Source of the DNA: Mycobacterium sp. ACS1612
Lineage (GTDB): Bacteria > Actinomycetota > Actinomycetes > Mycobacteriales > Mycobacteriaceae
Direction of reading: 5' to 3'
Assembly: GCF_001667505.1 (NCBI RefSeq)
Contig: NZ_LZHZ01000065.1
Location: forward strand, 121,295-185,294
DNA length: 64,000 nt
Positions 16,858 to 23,990 of the stretch are shown here, piece after piece. The notes under the pieces were generated by a model. That model was given only the letters and a program-made list of their open reading frames with translations, searched no databases and was not told the DNA's origin. Position 1 is the first letter of the stretch. Each line of letters opens with the position of its first letter. The translations under genes and the position numbers were made by a program.

Positions 16858-17553
16858 GTGAATCCCCCATCGTTGACCGTGACCGCCAGCGGCCTGGACG
16901 AACACATGGAGCAGTCGCGCCATGCGCAACGACGGGCTGACAAGTGGCTGATCTCGGGCAGTCTGCTGATCGGCACCGCGGCACTCGGCGTGTTCGGCCT
17001 CCCCCTCTTCCTGAGGGGAGTGTGGCTGCTGCGCAAGGCGCAGCGCGAAGGGCTGACCGTCCGGCCGATGTTGGTGACGCTGCTCGGTTATCTGGTCATC
17101 ATCGATGCGGCCATCAACACCGTGGGCTGGGCGCTGGACCTGGTCGCCAACCATACGATCCTGGCCCGAATCTTGTTGAATGGCTGGGGCGCGATGTTCG
17201 ACGCCGGTTACTTCTGGCACTACAACGAACTGTGGCTCGGGGGCGCTGCGGGGCCCGGCGAGAAAGCCATGGAAGTGGGGATGATCCTCACGGTGTTCAC
17301 CATGCGGATCGCCGCTGCGATCGGGTTCCTGCAGATGAAGCGCTGGGGTCACCAGTGGATGATCGTCACCTGCTGGATGGGCGTGCTGATCTGGTGTCTG
17401 TACGTGTTCAACATGACGATGTACGCCGACGTGCGCTATGCGGGTGTCGTCCTACCCGTGGTCGGATGGTGGCTGTACGACATCTTCTACATCACGCCGT
17501 TCCTGGCCATCCCCTACCTGCACTCGGTTAACAGGGAGATCTTTTCCGATTGA
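16858..17553 (+). CDS. Multi-pass membrane protein A, unrecognised family
   Basis: 231 residues from GTG at 16858, preceded by a strong AGGAGGA. I do not recognise the family. About five membrane segments are visible (~31-53, 71-92, 138-158, 167-188, 197-220), with a cytosolic-looking charged N-terminus rich in Arg. Polar residues lie in or near the membrane: D83, H99, D115, H121, E124, H165, N185, D190, D208 and H222, several in the patterns FDAGYFWHYNE and MKRWGHQW. All are kept in the paralog at 20161, as expected for metal or substrate ligands. Neighbouring NorD- and NorQ-like genes suggest a metalloenzyme subunit. Catalysis is an inference only. Confidence 0.8.
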   Translation: MNPPSLTVTASGLDEHMEQSRHAQRRADKWLISGSLLIGTAALGVFGLPLFLRGVWLLRKAQREGLTVRPMLVTLLGYLVIIDAAINTVGWALDLVANHTILARILLNGWGAMFDAGYFWHYNELWLGGAAGPGEKAMEVGMILTVFTMRIAAAIGFLQMKRWGHQWMIVTCWMGVLIWCLYVFNMTMYADVRYAGVVLPVVGWWLYDIFYITPFLAIPYLHSVNREIFSD

Positions 17554-17562
17554 CTTGACTCA

Positions 17563-17576
17563 TTGACTTAAGTCAG
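17563..17576. promoter_or_regulatory. TetR operator copy 3 (before the 34-aa gene)
   Basis: TTGACTTAAGTCAG contains the perfect palindrome TGACTTAAGTCA (17564-17575). It is preceded at 17550-17560 by tandem half-sites TTGACT and TGACT. The site lies 22 bp before the start codon at 17598, which suggests an internal promoter within the cassette. Confidence 0.78.
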
Positions 17577-17597
17577 TGTGTGGGTTACAAAAGGCGG

Positions 17598-17702
17598 ATG
17601 GACTGGGTTTGGGAGATACTGCGCTACGTCGCGGCGTGGGGCGGTACCGGACTGATCATCTGGTTCTGGTACTGGATGTTCTCCAACATCGGCACCTTCT
17701 GA
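17598..17702 (+). CDS. 34-aa single-pass membrane micro-protein
   Basis: This short frame has ATG at 17598 after AAAAGGCGG and ends with TGA at 17700-17702, 7 bp before the VWA gene. The peptide starts MDWVWEILRYVAAW and has one hydrophobic, aromatic-rich stretch GLIIWFWYWMF that can span the membrane; it contains six tryptophans. Its position directly after an operator and between two cassette genes supports it being real. Small tryptophan-rich subunits are common in membrane oxidase complexes, so it may be an accessory subunit of membrane protein A. No homolog is known to me. Confidence 0.65.
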   Translation: MDWVWEILRYVAAWGGTGLIIWFWYWMFSNIGTF

Positions 17703-17709
17703 CGCGTCG

Positions 17710-19239
17710 ATGACCAAGGTGTCCGACTCGCATGCAACGGCGACCGAACGCAGTTGCGCTGTCACGGCCGTCGCGTTGAGCAGCCAACGCCGCCAAGGCG
17801 TGCGACTCGTCACCGGCGAACACCGCGCCTTCAGCCTGAGCTCCGGCCTCGGCTACGTCCATGTGCCGTATCCGCCGATCGGCGACTGGACCCGCAGGAC
17901 CCTGACTTGCGGTGTGGCGCTGCAATGTTCGCCGTCCAAGGACCGGCTCGGCGGGTATCGGCTCAACGAGCTGTCCACCCGGGAACTGCGGGCGCTTCAC
18001 CTGGTCGAGGCGGCCGTCGCTCTCGGGTGGATCGCGACCACTTGGCCGGGCCTCGTCGACGAAACGCGCCGCGTGCTGCCCGATCTGGTGGCGCTGCCCG
18101 GCGACCTCGCTGCCGCGGAGATGCTGACCAGGGCTGTGTCGCTGGCTCGCACCGGGCAGGCCCTGAACGTTCACCCGCTGATCGGCAGGTTGCCGTCGGC
18201 CTTCACCACGCCGCAGGGCTTGTCGGACAAGCTGCGTCGCACCTTCGGCAGGATGCCGTGGACCACAACGCAGAAGCGTTTGCCGCGGCCATACTCGGTG
18301 CCCGTCGGCGGTGACGGCGGTGTGCGCAATTCCAACCTGCCGCCGCCGAGCCGGCCACAGGACAACGACCTCGACATCACCCCGCAGCACCGACCGGGAA
18401 TCCCGTATCCGGAATGGAATGCGTGGACCAACAGCTTCATGCTGAACCACGTCGCAGTTCTCGAGCGCCAGCGCACCAGCCACACCCGCGAGCCGGGCAT
18501 GGTGTCTGCCGACCTCCGAAAGTGGTTCGAGGAGCACACCCATCGGGCGATGAAGAACCGCCTGGAAGACGGCTCCGATCTCGACGTCGAGCAGTACGTC
18601 AGCCATTACATCGACCTGACGACGGGCGAGGCCATCGAGCCGCGGATCTTCCGCGAACTGCTGCCCGCCAGCCGCGACGTCACCACGGCGCTGCTGCTCG
18701 ACGGCAGCTCGTCGCTGGGGGTGCACGGTGGACAAATCTTCAGATTGGAGTTGGCGTGTGCCGACGCGCTGTCGCAGGCGATGACGCATGCGCGCGAGCG
18801 GCACGGCATCTTCGTGTTCACCGGCAACACACGCCATCGCGTCGAGGTCAACTGCCTCAAGGATTTTCACGACCGCCGCTTCTTGCCTCCGAGCCGGCTC
18901 GGCCTCGTGACCGGCGGCTACACCCGGCTCGGCGCGCCGCTGCGTCACCTGACCAGCAGGCTCCTCGCGCAGCCGTCCGAACGGCGGCTGGTCATCGTGA
19001 TCGGCGACGGCCTGATCTCCGATGAAGGGTACGAGGGTCGTTACGCCTGGGCCGACGCCGCGCACGCAGTCGAAGAGGCGAACGACGCGGGTGTCGCGAT
19101 CTACTACGTCGGGGTCGGGCCGACGCGGGTCGACCCGCTTCCCGAAGTGTTCGGACCGCGCCGCTCGCAACGCATTCGGTGCGTCGAAGACCTACCGCGG
19201 GTACTCGCCCACGTGCACAGGGAGTTGGTGGCCGCATGA
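17710..19239 (+). CDS. NorD-like VWA-domain protein
   Basis: 509 residues. The C-terminal third is a von Willebrand A domain whose metal-ion-dependent adhesion site is intact: D331-G-S333-S-S335 (LLLDGSSSLG), a threonine in GGYTRLGAPLRH and an aspartate in VIGDGLISDEG. Before it comes LEDGSDLDVEQYVSHYIDLTTG then EPRIF, a segment resembling the region preceding the VWA domain in NorD/CbbO proteins. Such proteins act with an AAA+ partner of the NorQ/CbbQ/MoxR class to activate or insert metal into an enzyme. The ATPase gene follows with a 4-bp overlap. No signal peptide or membrane segment is seen, so it is cytosolic. Confidence 0.85.
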   Translation: MTKVSDSHATATERSCAVTAVALSSQRRQGVRLVTGEHRAFSLSSGLGYVHVPYPPIGDWTRRTLTCGVALQCSPSKDRLGGYRLNELSTRELRALHLVEAAVALGWIATTWPGLVDETRRVLPDLVALPGDLAAAEMLTRAVSLARTGQALNVHPLIGRLPSAFTTPQGLSDKLRRTFGRMPWTTTQKRLPRPYSVPVGGDGGVRNSNLPPPSRPQDNDLDITPQHRPGIPYPEWNAWTNSFMLNHVAVLERQRTSHTREPGMVSADLRKWFEEHTHRAMKNRLEDGSDLDVEQYVSHYIDLTTGEAIEPRIFRELLPASRDVTTALLLDGSSSLGVHGGQIFRLELACADALSQAMTHARERHGIFVFTGNTRHRVEVNCLKDFHDRRFLPPSRLGLVTGGYTRLGAPLRHLTSRLLAQPSERRLVIVIGDGLISDEGYEGRYAWADAAHAVEEANDAGVAIYYVGVGPTRVDPLPEVFGPRRSQRIRCVEDLPRVLAHVHRELVAA

Positions 19240-20021
19240 GCGAGACGTATTACGCGAACGGTAACGAAGTCCAGTTGTTCGAGCAGGCGTACCGGCAGCG
19301 ACTGCCGGTGATGCTCACCGGGCCCACGGGATGCGGTAAGACGCGGCTCGTCGAGCACATGGGCGTGCTGCTGCGCAGGCCCGTCGTCACGATCAGCTGT
19401 CACGACGATCTGACGAGTTCGGATCTGGTCGGCCGGTTCATGGTGACCGGCGGCGACGTCGTGTGGACCGACGGCCCGCTGACCAGAGCCGTCAAGGCCG
19501 GTGCCATCTGCTACCTCGACGAAGTCGTCGAAGCACGCCACGACTCACTGGCCATCCTGCATTCGCTGACCGACCATCGGCGTGCGCTGTATCTCGACCG
19601 CGCGGGCGAAGTCGTCAAGGCGCCAGACGAATTCATGCTCGTCTGCTCGTACAACCCCGCATACCGAAGCTCACTGAAGGAGCTCAAGCCTTCGTTCCGG
19701 CAGCGATTCGTCACGCTGCCGATGCGATACCTCCCCGCAGACCGCGAAGCAGAGGTCGTCGTCGCCGAGTCCGGTGTCGAACCCGCGACGGCCAGGCGCC
19801 TTGTCGGCTGCGCCACCGCCATCCGCACGGCCGACGAGGCATTTCATTTCGAACCGCCGTCGACGCGGGTGCTGGTCACCGCCGCGCAGCTGATCGCCTC
19901 CGGCGCAACGGAATTGGAAGCTGCCGAGGCGTGCATCCTGGCACCGCTGTCGACCGACGGCGCCATCACCGACGGCTTGCGCGAAGTGGCGGTGGCCAGC
20001 CTGGCGACCGCCGACAGTTAG
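19236..20021 (+). CDS. NorQ/CbbQ-like AAA+ ATPase (MoxR group)
   Basis: 261 residues from ATG at 19236, overlapping the VWA gene by 4 bp. Walker A is GPTGCGKT (29-36), Walker B is ICYLDE (91-96), and sensor 1 lies in LVCSYNPAY. The sequence also has the helix-2 insert-like region DLTSSDLVGRFMVTGGDVVWTDGPLTRAVKAGA, typical of the MoxR clade, and the KELKPSFRQRFVTLPM arginine-finger region. NorQ, CbbQ and CoxD relatives form hexamers that remodel a target metalloenzyme together with a VWA partner. Its length is right for the family. It is the energy-providing half of the presumed activase of the membrane cassette. Confidence 0.9.
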   Translation: MSETYYANGNEVQLFEQAYRQRLPVMLTGPTGCGKTRLVEHMGVLLRRPVVTISCHDDLTSSDLVGRFMVTGGDVVWTDGPLTRAVKAGAICYLDEVVEARHDSLAILHSLTDHRRALYLDRAGEVVKAPDEFMLVCSYNPAYRSSLKELKPSFRQRFVTLPMRYLPADREAEVVVAESGVEPATARRLVGCATAIRTADEAFHFEPPSTRVLVTAAQLIASGATELEAAEACILAPLSTDGAITDGLREVAVASLATADS

Positions 20022-20035
20022 AAGGGATTCTCGAG

Positions 20036-20164
20036 ATGGATCAGAAGGAGCGCAAGCGCAAGAGGGCGCTCATCGTCCTGCAGATCGTGATCTACGGCTA
20101 CCTGTTGACGATGTTCGGAATCCAGCTCTACATGTCCTTCGCGCGAGGGTGGTGGGATCTGTGA
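20036..20164 (+). CDS. 42-aa single-pass membrane micro-protein
   Basis: ATG at 20036, 14 bp after the ATPase stop, with its TGA overlapping the next GTG as GTGA (20161-20164). The peptide has a strongly basic start (MDQKERKRKRA), one hydrophobic helix (LIVLQIVIYGYLLTMFGIQLY) and an aromatic end (RGWWDL), predicting a cytosolic N-terminus. Translational coupling to the second membrane protein suggests a stoichiometric partner of it. It occupies the same kind of position as the 34-aa gene does relative to the cassette, though the two peptides are not obviously alike. Confidence 0.72.
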   Translation: MDQKERKRKRALIVLQIVIYGYLLTMFGIQLYMSFARGWWDL

Positions 20165-20856
20165 GTGTGGACGTGCGGTCCGGCGGTGCGGTCAGCCTCG
20201 AGCAGCACGACGAGGAATCACGGCTGGCGCAACGCCGAGCGGACAAGTGGATGATCGTCGGCGCCGCCCTGATGGGGATGTGGGCGCCGGGGATCTTCGG
20301 CTTGCCCATCTTCCTGCGCGGGGTCTGGCTGCAGCGGCAGGCCGCCCGCGCCGGTCTGTCGATGCGGCCGATGATCGTCACGTTGATCGGATACCTGGTG
20401 CTGATCGACGGAATGCTCAACAGTTTGGGCTGGGCGCTGGATCTGGTGGCCAACCACACGCTGATCAACCGGGTGCTGATGGTCGGCTGGGGCGCCATGT
20501 TCGATGCCGGCTACTTCTGGCATTACAACGAACTGTGGGTCGGCGGCGCCGCCGGACCGGGCGAGAAGTCCATGGTGTTCGGGATGATCCTGACGGTCTT
20601 CGCGATGCGGTGCGCCGCCGCGATCGGGTTCCTGCAGATGAAGCGCTGGGGCCACCAGTGGATGATCGTCACCTGCTGGATGGGAGTGCTGATCTGGTGT
20701 CTGTACGTGTTCAACATGACCATGTACGCCGACGTGCGCTACGCCGGTGTGGTGTTCCCGGTCGTCGGCTGGTGGCTCTACGACATCTTCTACATCACGC
20801 CGTTCCTCGCCATCCCGTATCTGCACACGGTCAACCGCGAAATCTTCTCCGACTGA
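20161..20856 (+). CDS. Multi-pass membrane protein B, close paralog of A
   Basis: 231 residues from GTG at 20161, exactly the length of protein A (16858); a GTG at 20149 is the alternative. By eye the two align without gaps from about residue 16 onwards at roughly four residues in five, and the last ~90 residues differ at only two positions. All the polar membrane residues noted for A (D83, H99, D115, H121, E124, H165, D190, D208, H222) are conserved. Differences concentrate in the first half. The duplication brackets the activase genes, so A and B may form a heteromer or may be alternative subunits. No known family is recognised. Confidence 0.82.
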   Translation: MSVDVRSGGAVSLEQHDEESRLAQRRADKWMIVGAALMGMWAPGIFGLPIFLRGVWLQRQAARAGLSMRPMIVTLIGYLVLIDGMLNSLGWALDLVANHTLINRVLMVGWGAMFDAGYFWHYNELWVGGAAGPGEKSMVFGMILTVFAMRCAAAIGFLQMKRWGHQWMIVTCWMGVLIWCLYVFNMTMYADVRYAGVVFPVVGWWLYDIFYITPFLAIPYLHTVNREIFSD

Positions 20857-20869
20857 AGGAGTTCCGATC

Positions 20870-21283
20870 ATGACGACAGCCGCCGAAGAGAAGTCTGCGT
20901 ACCTGCCGCCTGGCACCACGCCGTACTACGCCAACATGCACAAGTGGATCAAACGCGCGGTGCTGGTCTGCCTGGTCGCACTCGTGATCGAGGGGGCGTT
21001 CACACTGCCGTTCATGGCGGTGTACTACGGCTATCCGACGCTGAGCCTGACCGAGATCTGCAGTGAACTCCTCAAGGTCCGCTATTCCGACGACACGTTG
21101 GAATGCAAGGTGCCCTACCCGCCGCTCGGCCCACCTGAGGGTGCCGAAGGCAAGGACACGGCCCGCGACGACTGGGGCATCCAGCCGGTGCCGAAGTACA
21201 ACCGGATCGGCTTCCGCGAACTCGTCCGCATCCACGACGAGCGCATCGCGAGACAGGCGGCCGAACAGCACGCCGCCCCGTGA
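20870..21283 (+). CDS. 137-aa single-pass membrane protein, last gene of the cassette
   Basis: ATG at 20870 follows a GAAGGAG ribosome site, 13 bp after protein B. After a ~27-residue N-terminal region (PPGTTPYYANMHKW) comes one hydrophobic helix (residues ~31-53) and then an ~80-residue soluble tail. The tail has two cysteines, in EICSELL and LECKVPYPPLG, 18 residues apart; there is no CXXCH and no cupredoxin pattern. The topology recalls small anchor subunits of membrane oxidases with an external tail. It ends 3 bp from a convergent methyltransferase, closing the cassette. I do not recognise a family. Confidence 0.8.
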   Translation: MTTAAEEKSAYLPPGTTPYYANMHKWIKRAVLVCLVALVIEGAFTLPFMAVYYGYPTLSLTEICSELLKVRYSDDTLECKVPYPPLGPPEGAEGKDTARDDWGIQPVPKYNRIGFRELVRIHDERIARQAAEQHAAP

Positions 21284-21286
21284 CTT

Positions 21287-22312
21287 TCACATCGCCACCG
21301 TCTCGATGACCGCGAACTGCCCAACGTGGCCGACGGACTTGCGACGAAGTCCGGCGGCACCGAAGAGATCGTCGAACTCGTCGATGCCGCGTTCCTTGCC
21401 GCCGGTGATGACGAGCATGTTCATGTCCATCAGTGGTGGCAGCCCCGGCGCACCCAATTCGCCAACGAGGTAGTCGATGACGACGATGCGCCCGCCCTCT
21501 TCCAGTGCAGAACGGCAGTTGTTCAAGATCTGTATGCAGGTCTCGTCGTCCCAGTCGTGCAAAATGTACTTGAGCAGGTACAGGTCGGCGGTCGGAACCG
21601 ACTCGAAGAAGTCGCCGGCCACCGCGCTGAAGCGGTCGCACAGGCCGTCTTTGCGAGCGGCCGCGTCGGCCTCTGGCACCACGTGAGGCAGGTCGAAGAC
21701 GCCCGCGCGTAAGTCGGGGTTCGCGCGCATCAACGCACGGACAATTTCACCGTTGGCTCCTCCGACGTCCAGCGCGAAATCGACACTGCGGGTATCGATC
21801 ATTGCCGCGATGTCGTTCGCCACGGTGGCGGTGAGGTTCGACATGGCTTCGGTGAAAAGACTGCCCTCGTCGGGATGCGTGGCAAAGTAGTCGAAGATCG
21901 TCTCGGCCTCGCCGTGTGCCGCCCTGATCTGCCGTTCACCACCGCGCACGGCATCCGGGAAGCGTCCCCAGGTCAACCAATGGCCGGGTGCGGCCTGTGC
22001 AAGTGCCATGCCCCGCATCGAGTTTGGATCGTCTTTGCGCAGTGTGCTGAGCAACGACGTTCCGGTGAAGTGCACCCCATCGGCGGACGTCACCAGCCCC
22101 AGCGAGGCGCAGGTGCGTATCAACCGCCGGGTGGCGTCCACGTCGATGGACTCCGCGGCCGCGATCGCATCCGGCGTGTCGATACCTGCCGCGAGGTGAT
22201 CCGCCAGATTGAAGACGGCTGCCGCACGGACGATCTGAGTAACCCAGAATCCGGTCACCATGGTTGTCATGCGCGCATAGTCCTGCGCTCCTGCTGGAAC
22301 GGATCTCGTCAT
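21287..22312 (-). CDS. O-methyltransferase-like protein (COMT/hydroxyneurosporene MT type)
   Basis: 341 residues from ATG at 22312, preferred over ATG 22330 because GGAGA lies about 6 bp before it. The N-terminal winged-helix dimerisation domain (VTGFWVTQIVRAAAVFNLADHLAAG) is followed by the SAM-binding motif ALDVGGANGEIVRALM, the acidic loop VFDLPHVVPEADA, and LYLLKYILHDWDDETCIQIL with the conserved His-Asp pair of this class. Members methylate hydroxyl groups on aromatic or polyketide substrates. It converges on the membrane cassette with a 3-bp gap and shows none of the TetR operator motifs, so it is probably regulated separately. Confidence 0.85.
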   Translation of the reverse strand: MTRSVPAGAQDYARMTTMVTGFWVTQIVRAAAVFNLADHLAAGIDTPDAIAAAESIDVDATRRLIRTCASLGLVTSADGVHFTGTSLLSTLRKDDPNSMRGMALAQAAPGHWLTWGRFPDAVRGGERQIRAAHGEAETIFDYFATHPDEGSLFTEAMSNLTATVANDIAAMIDTRSVDFALDVGGANGEIVRALMRANPDLRAGVFDLPHVVPEADAAARKDGLCDRFSAVAGDFFESVPTADLYLLKYILHDWDDETCIQILNNCRSALEEGGRIVVIDYLVGELGAPGLPPLMDMNMLVITGGKERGIDEFDDLFGAAGLRRKSVGHVGQFAVIETVAM

Positions 22313-22560
22313 CGATTCTCCAATGCTCATTGGTTCGGCCGGGCATCGATGCTCCGGTTGGCTACGCGCGGAAAGCTTTTGAGTGCAGTCGGCGGCCAGC
22401 ATAGACAGGTTGGCGGCCGTATTCCTGCGGGGATGAAACGGGCTGCCGGGTTCGTTAGTGGATGTGTGACAGTGCTTCAGCGGCGCGGGCGGCGTAAGGC
22501 GGATCGAGGTGCCCGCCTTCGTGTTGTAGCATGCGCGCGATCAGCCAAGGAGACATGCCT

Positions 22561-23361
22561 GTGAGTGTTTTGGACGGAATTCTCGAAGGAGTTCGCGAAG
22601 ACCTCGCGGACCGCAAACGCCAAGTCTCGCAGGCGGAACTGCGATCGCGAGTCGCCGACAAGGGTCCCGTGCGCGATCCGATGCCCGCTTTTCGCTCACC
22701 GGAGATATCGATCATCGCCGAGGTGAAACGCAAGAGTCCAAGCAAGGGCGCGCTGTCCGACATCCCCGATCCTGGATTGCTGGCGAGCCAGTACGCGGCG
22801 GGTGGCGCGGCAGCCATCAGCGTGCTCACCGAGCGCCGTCGCTTCGGTGGGTCTTTGGCCGACCTGGACGAGGTGCGCTCGCGCGTCGACATCCCGATCC
22901 TGCGCAAGGATTTCATCGTCGACCCGTATCAACTGTGGGAAGCACGCGCCCACGGCGCGGATCTCGCACTGTTGATGGTCGTGTCTCTCAGCGATACGCA
23001 ATTGGCCGACCTGTTGGGGCTGTGCGCCGAGTTGGGGCTCACGGCTCTCGTCGAGTCGCACACCGCCGAGGAAGTCGGCCGGGCAATCGAGTCCGGCGCG
23101 CAACTCCTCGGCATCAACGCTCGGGATTTGACCACTTTGGAGGTGGATCGCTCCGTCTTCGCCGAACTCGCGCCACTCATCCCGGAAGGCATTGTGCGCG
23201 TGGCAGAGTCGGGCGTGGCCGGTCCCCAGGACGTGGCGGAGTATCGGAGCTGGGGCGCCGATGTGGTGCTGGTCGGTGAGGCGCTGGTCCGGTCGAGGGA
23301 CCCTCGGACGGCCGTCCGCGAGTTCAGCCAGACGCCTGCGGCTAGCTCGCCGAAAAACTAG
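22561..23361 (+). CDS. trpC: Indole-3-glycerol phosphate synthase, stand-alone copy
   Basis: 266 residues from GTG at 22561, chosen over ATG 22555 because AGGAG (22548-22552) is 8 bp before it. All active-site segments of the (beta/alpha)8 enzyme are present: IIAEVKRKSPSKG (catalytic Glu and Lys), ILRKDFIVDPYQ (Lys), ALVESHTAEE (Glu), GINARDLTTLEVD (Asn) and VAESGVAGPQDV (Ser). The enzyme closes the indole ring in tryptophan synthesis. No other trp gene lies in this window, whereas mycobacterial trpC normally sits with trpB and trpA, so this may be a second copy. It ends in a 4-bp convergent overlap with the SRPBCC gene. Confidence 0.92.
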   Translation: MSVLDGILEGVREDLADRKRQVSQAELRSRVADKGPVRDPMPAFRSPEISIIAEVKRKSPSKGALSDIPDPGLLASQYAAGGAAAISVLTERRRFGGSLADLDEVRSRVDIPILRKDFIVDPYQLWEARAHGADLALLMVVSLSDTQLADLLGLCAELGLTALVESHTAEEVGRAIESGAQLLGINARDLTTLEVDRSVFAELAPLIPEGIVRVAESGVAGPQDVAEYRSWGADVVLVGEALVRSRDPRTAVREFSQTPAASSPKN

Positions 23362-23795
23362 GCCGGGGCGAAGACCGCCTTGAACCTGTTCAGCGATTCG
23401 CGGATATCGCTCTTCAGCGCGCCTGCCACCACCATGCCGATGGGGCCGAACAACGCAGGACCGCCGAGGTGGACATCGAAGGTGACCGTCGAACCCTCGC
23501 CGGCGGGTTTCACCTTGCCGATCAGTTTGACCTTCACGCCGCCCTTGCCGTCGCCGTTCAGCGTCATGGCCTCCGGCGGCCGGTAGTGGACGATGGTCCA
23601 CTTGATCCGGTTCGGCATGCCCTTGACCTCGACGATGGAATCGAGGGTGGTGCCCTTCTCCAGCGTGTCGGGCAACTTCGAACGCCATACCCGATGGATG
23701 GACAGCCATTCCTTGTATCGAGACAGGTCAGACGCGCACTCCCAGGCGTTCTCCGGCGGTAGGGGGACGTCGACCGAGACGGAAAGTTTGGCCAT
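23358..23795 (-). CDS. SRPBCC family protein, Rv0910-like (reported toxin)
   Basis: 145 residues with the SRPBCC/polyketide-cyclase fold: an opening VSVDVPLPPENAWECASDLSRYKEWLSIH helix-grip segment, a beta-rich centre and a long C-terminal helix (GMVVAGALKSDIRESLNRFKAVF). Length, neighbours and order match M. tuberculosis Rv0910, listed as the toxin partner of Rv0909. The fold usually binds a hydrophobic ligand, so a lipid-handling role is an alternative to toxicity. It follows the 60-aa gene with a 3-bp gap. Confidence 0.85.
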   Translation of the reverse strand: MAKLSVSVDVPLPPENAWECASDLSRYKEWLSIHRVWRSKLPDTLEKGTTLDSIVEVKGMPNRIKWTIVHYRPPEAMTLNGDGKGGVKVKLIGKVKPAGEGSTVTFDVHLGGPALFGPIGMVVAGALKSDIRESLNRFKAVFAPA

Positions 23796-23798
23796 AGC

Positions 23799-23981
23799 TC
23801 AGTTCTGTCGAGGAGGGGTCTTGTCGACGGCCTTCTTGGCCGCGTCCTGCACCTTGTCGACCTGACTCGCGTACTTCCCCTGCGTCTTCTGGTCGACGAT
23901 GTCTCCGGCCTTGTCGATGGCGGTGTCCACTGCGCTCTTGTTCTTCGAGGCCAGGTCTTTCAGCTTGTCCAGAAATCCCAT
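23799..23981 (-). CDS. 60-aa amphipathic helical protein, Rv0909-like (reported antitoxin)
   Basis: 60 residues, MGFLDKLKDLASKNKSAVDT and onwards, highly charged, lysine- and alanine-rich, with no hydrophobic core: a predicted long amphipathic helix. It matches the size and neighbourhood of M. tuberculosis Rv0909, described as an antitoxin. The gene lies between ctpE (9 bp away) and the SRPBCC gene (3 bp), so the three are one transcription unit. The absence of a DNA-binding domain is unusual for an antitoxin, so the pairing is best treated as a literature label. Confidence 0.85.
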   Translation of the reverse strand: MGFLDKLKDLASKNKSAVDTAIDKAGDIVDQKTQGKYASQVDKVQDAAKKAVDKTPPRQN

Positions 23982-23990
23982 GTGCCCACC

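Noticed and set aside
16140..17576. TTGACTnnAGTCAR sites as KstR or KstR2 operators
   Set aside because: The known cores (TAGAAC-like and CAAG-like half-sites) differ from TGACT/AGTCA.
16858..20856. Proteins A and B as copper membrane monooxygenase (PmoA/AmoA or PmoC/AmoC) subunits
   Set aside because: The length is similar, but the metal-site spacing remembered for PmoC (D-x3-H-x12-H) is not seen and no PmoB-like cupredoxin protein is encoded.
20870..21283. The 137-aa protein as a NorC-like cytochrome c subunit
   Set aside because: The topology is similar, but there is no CXXCH heme motif.
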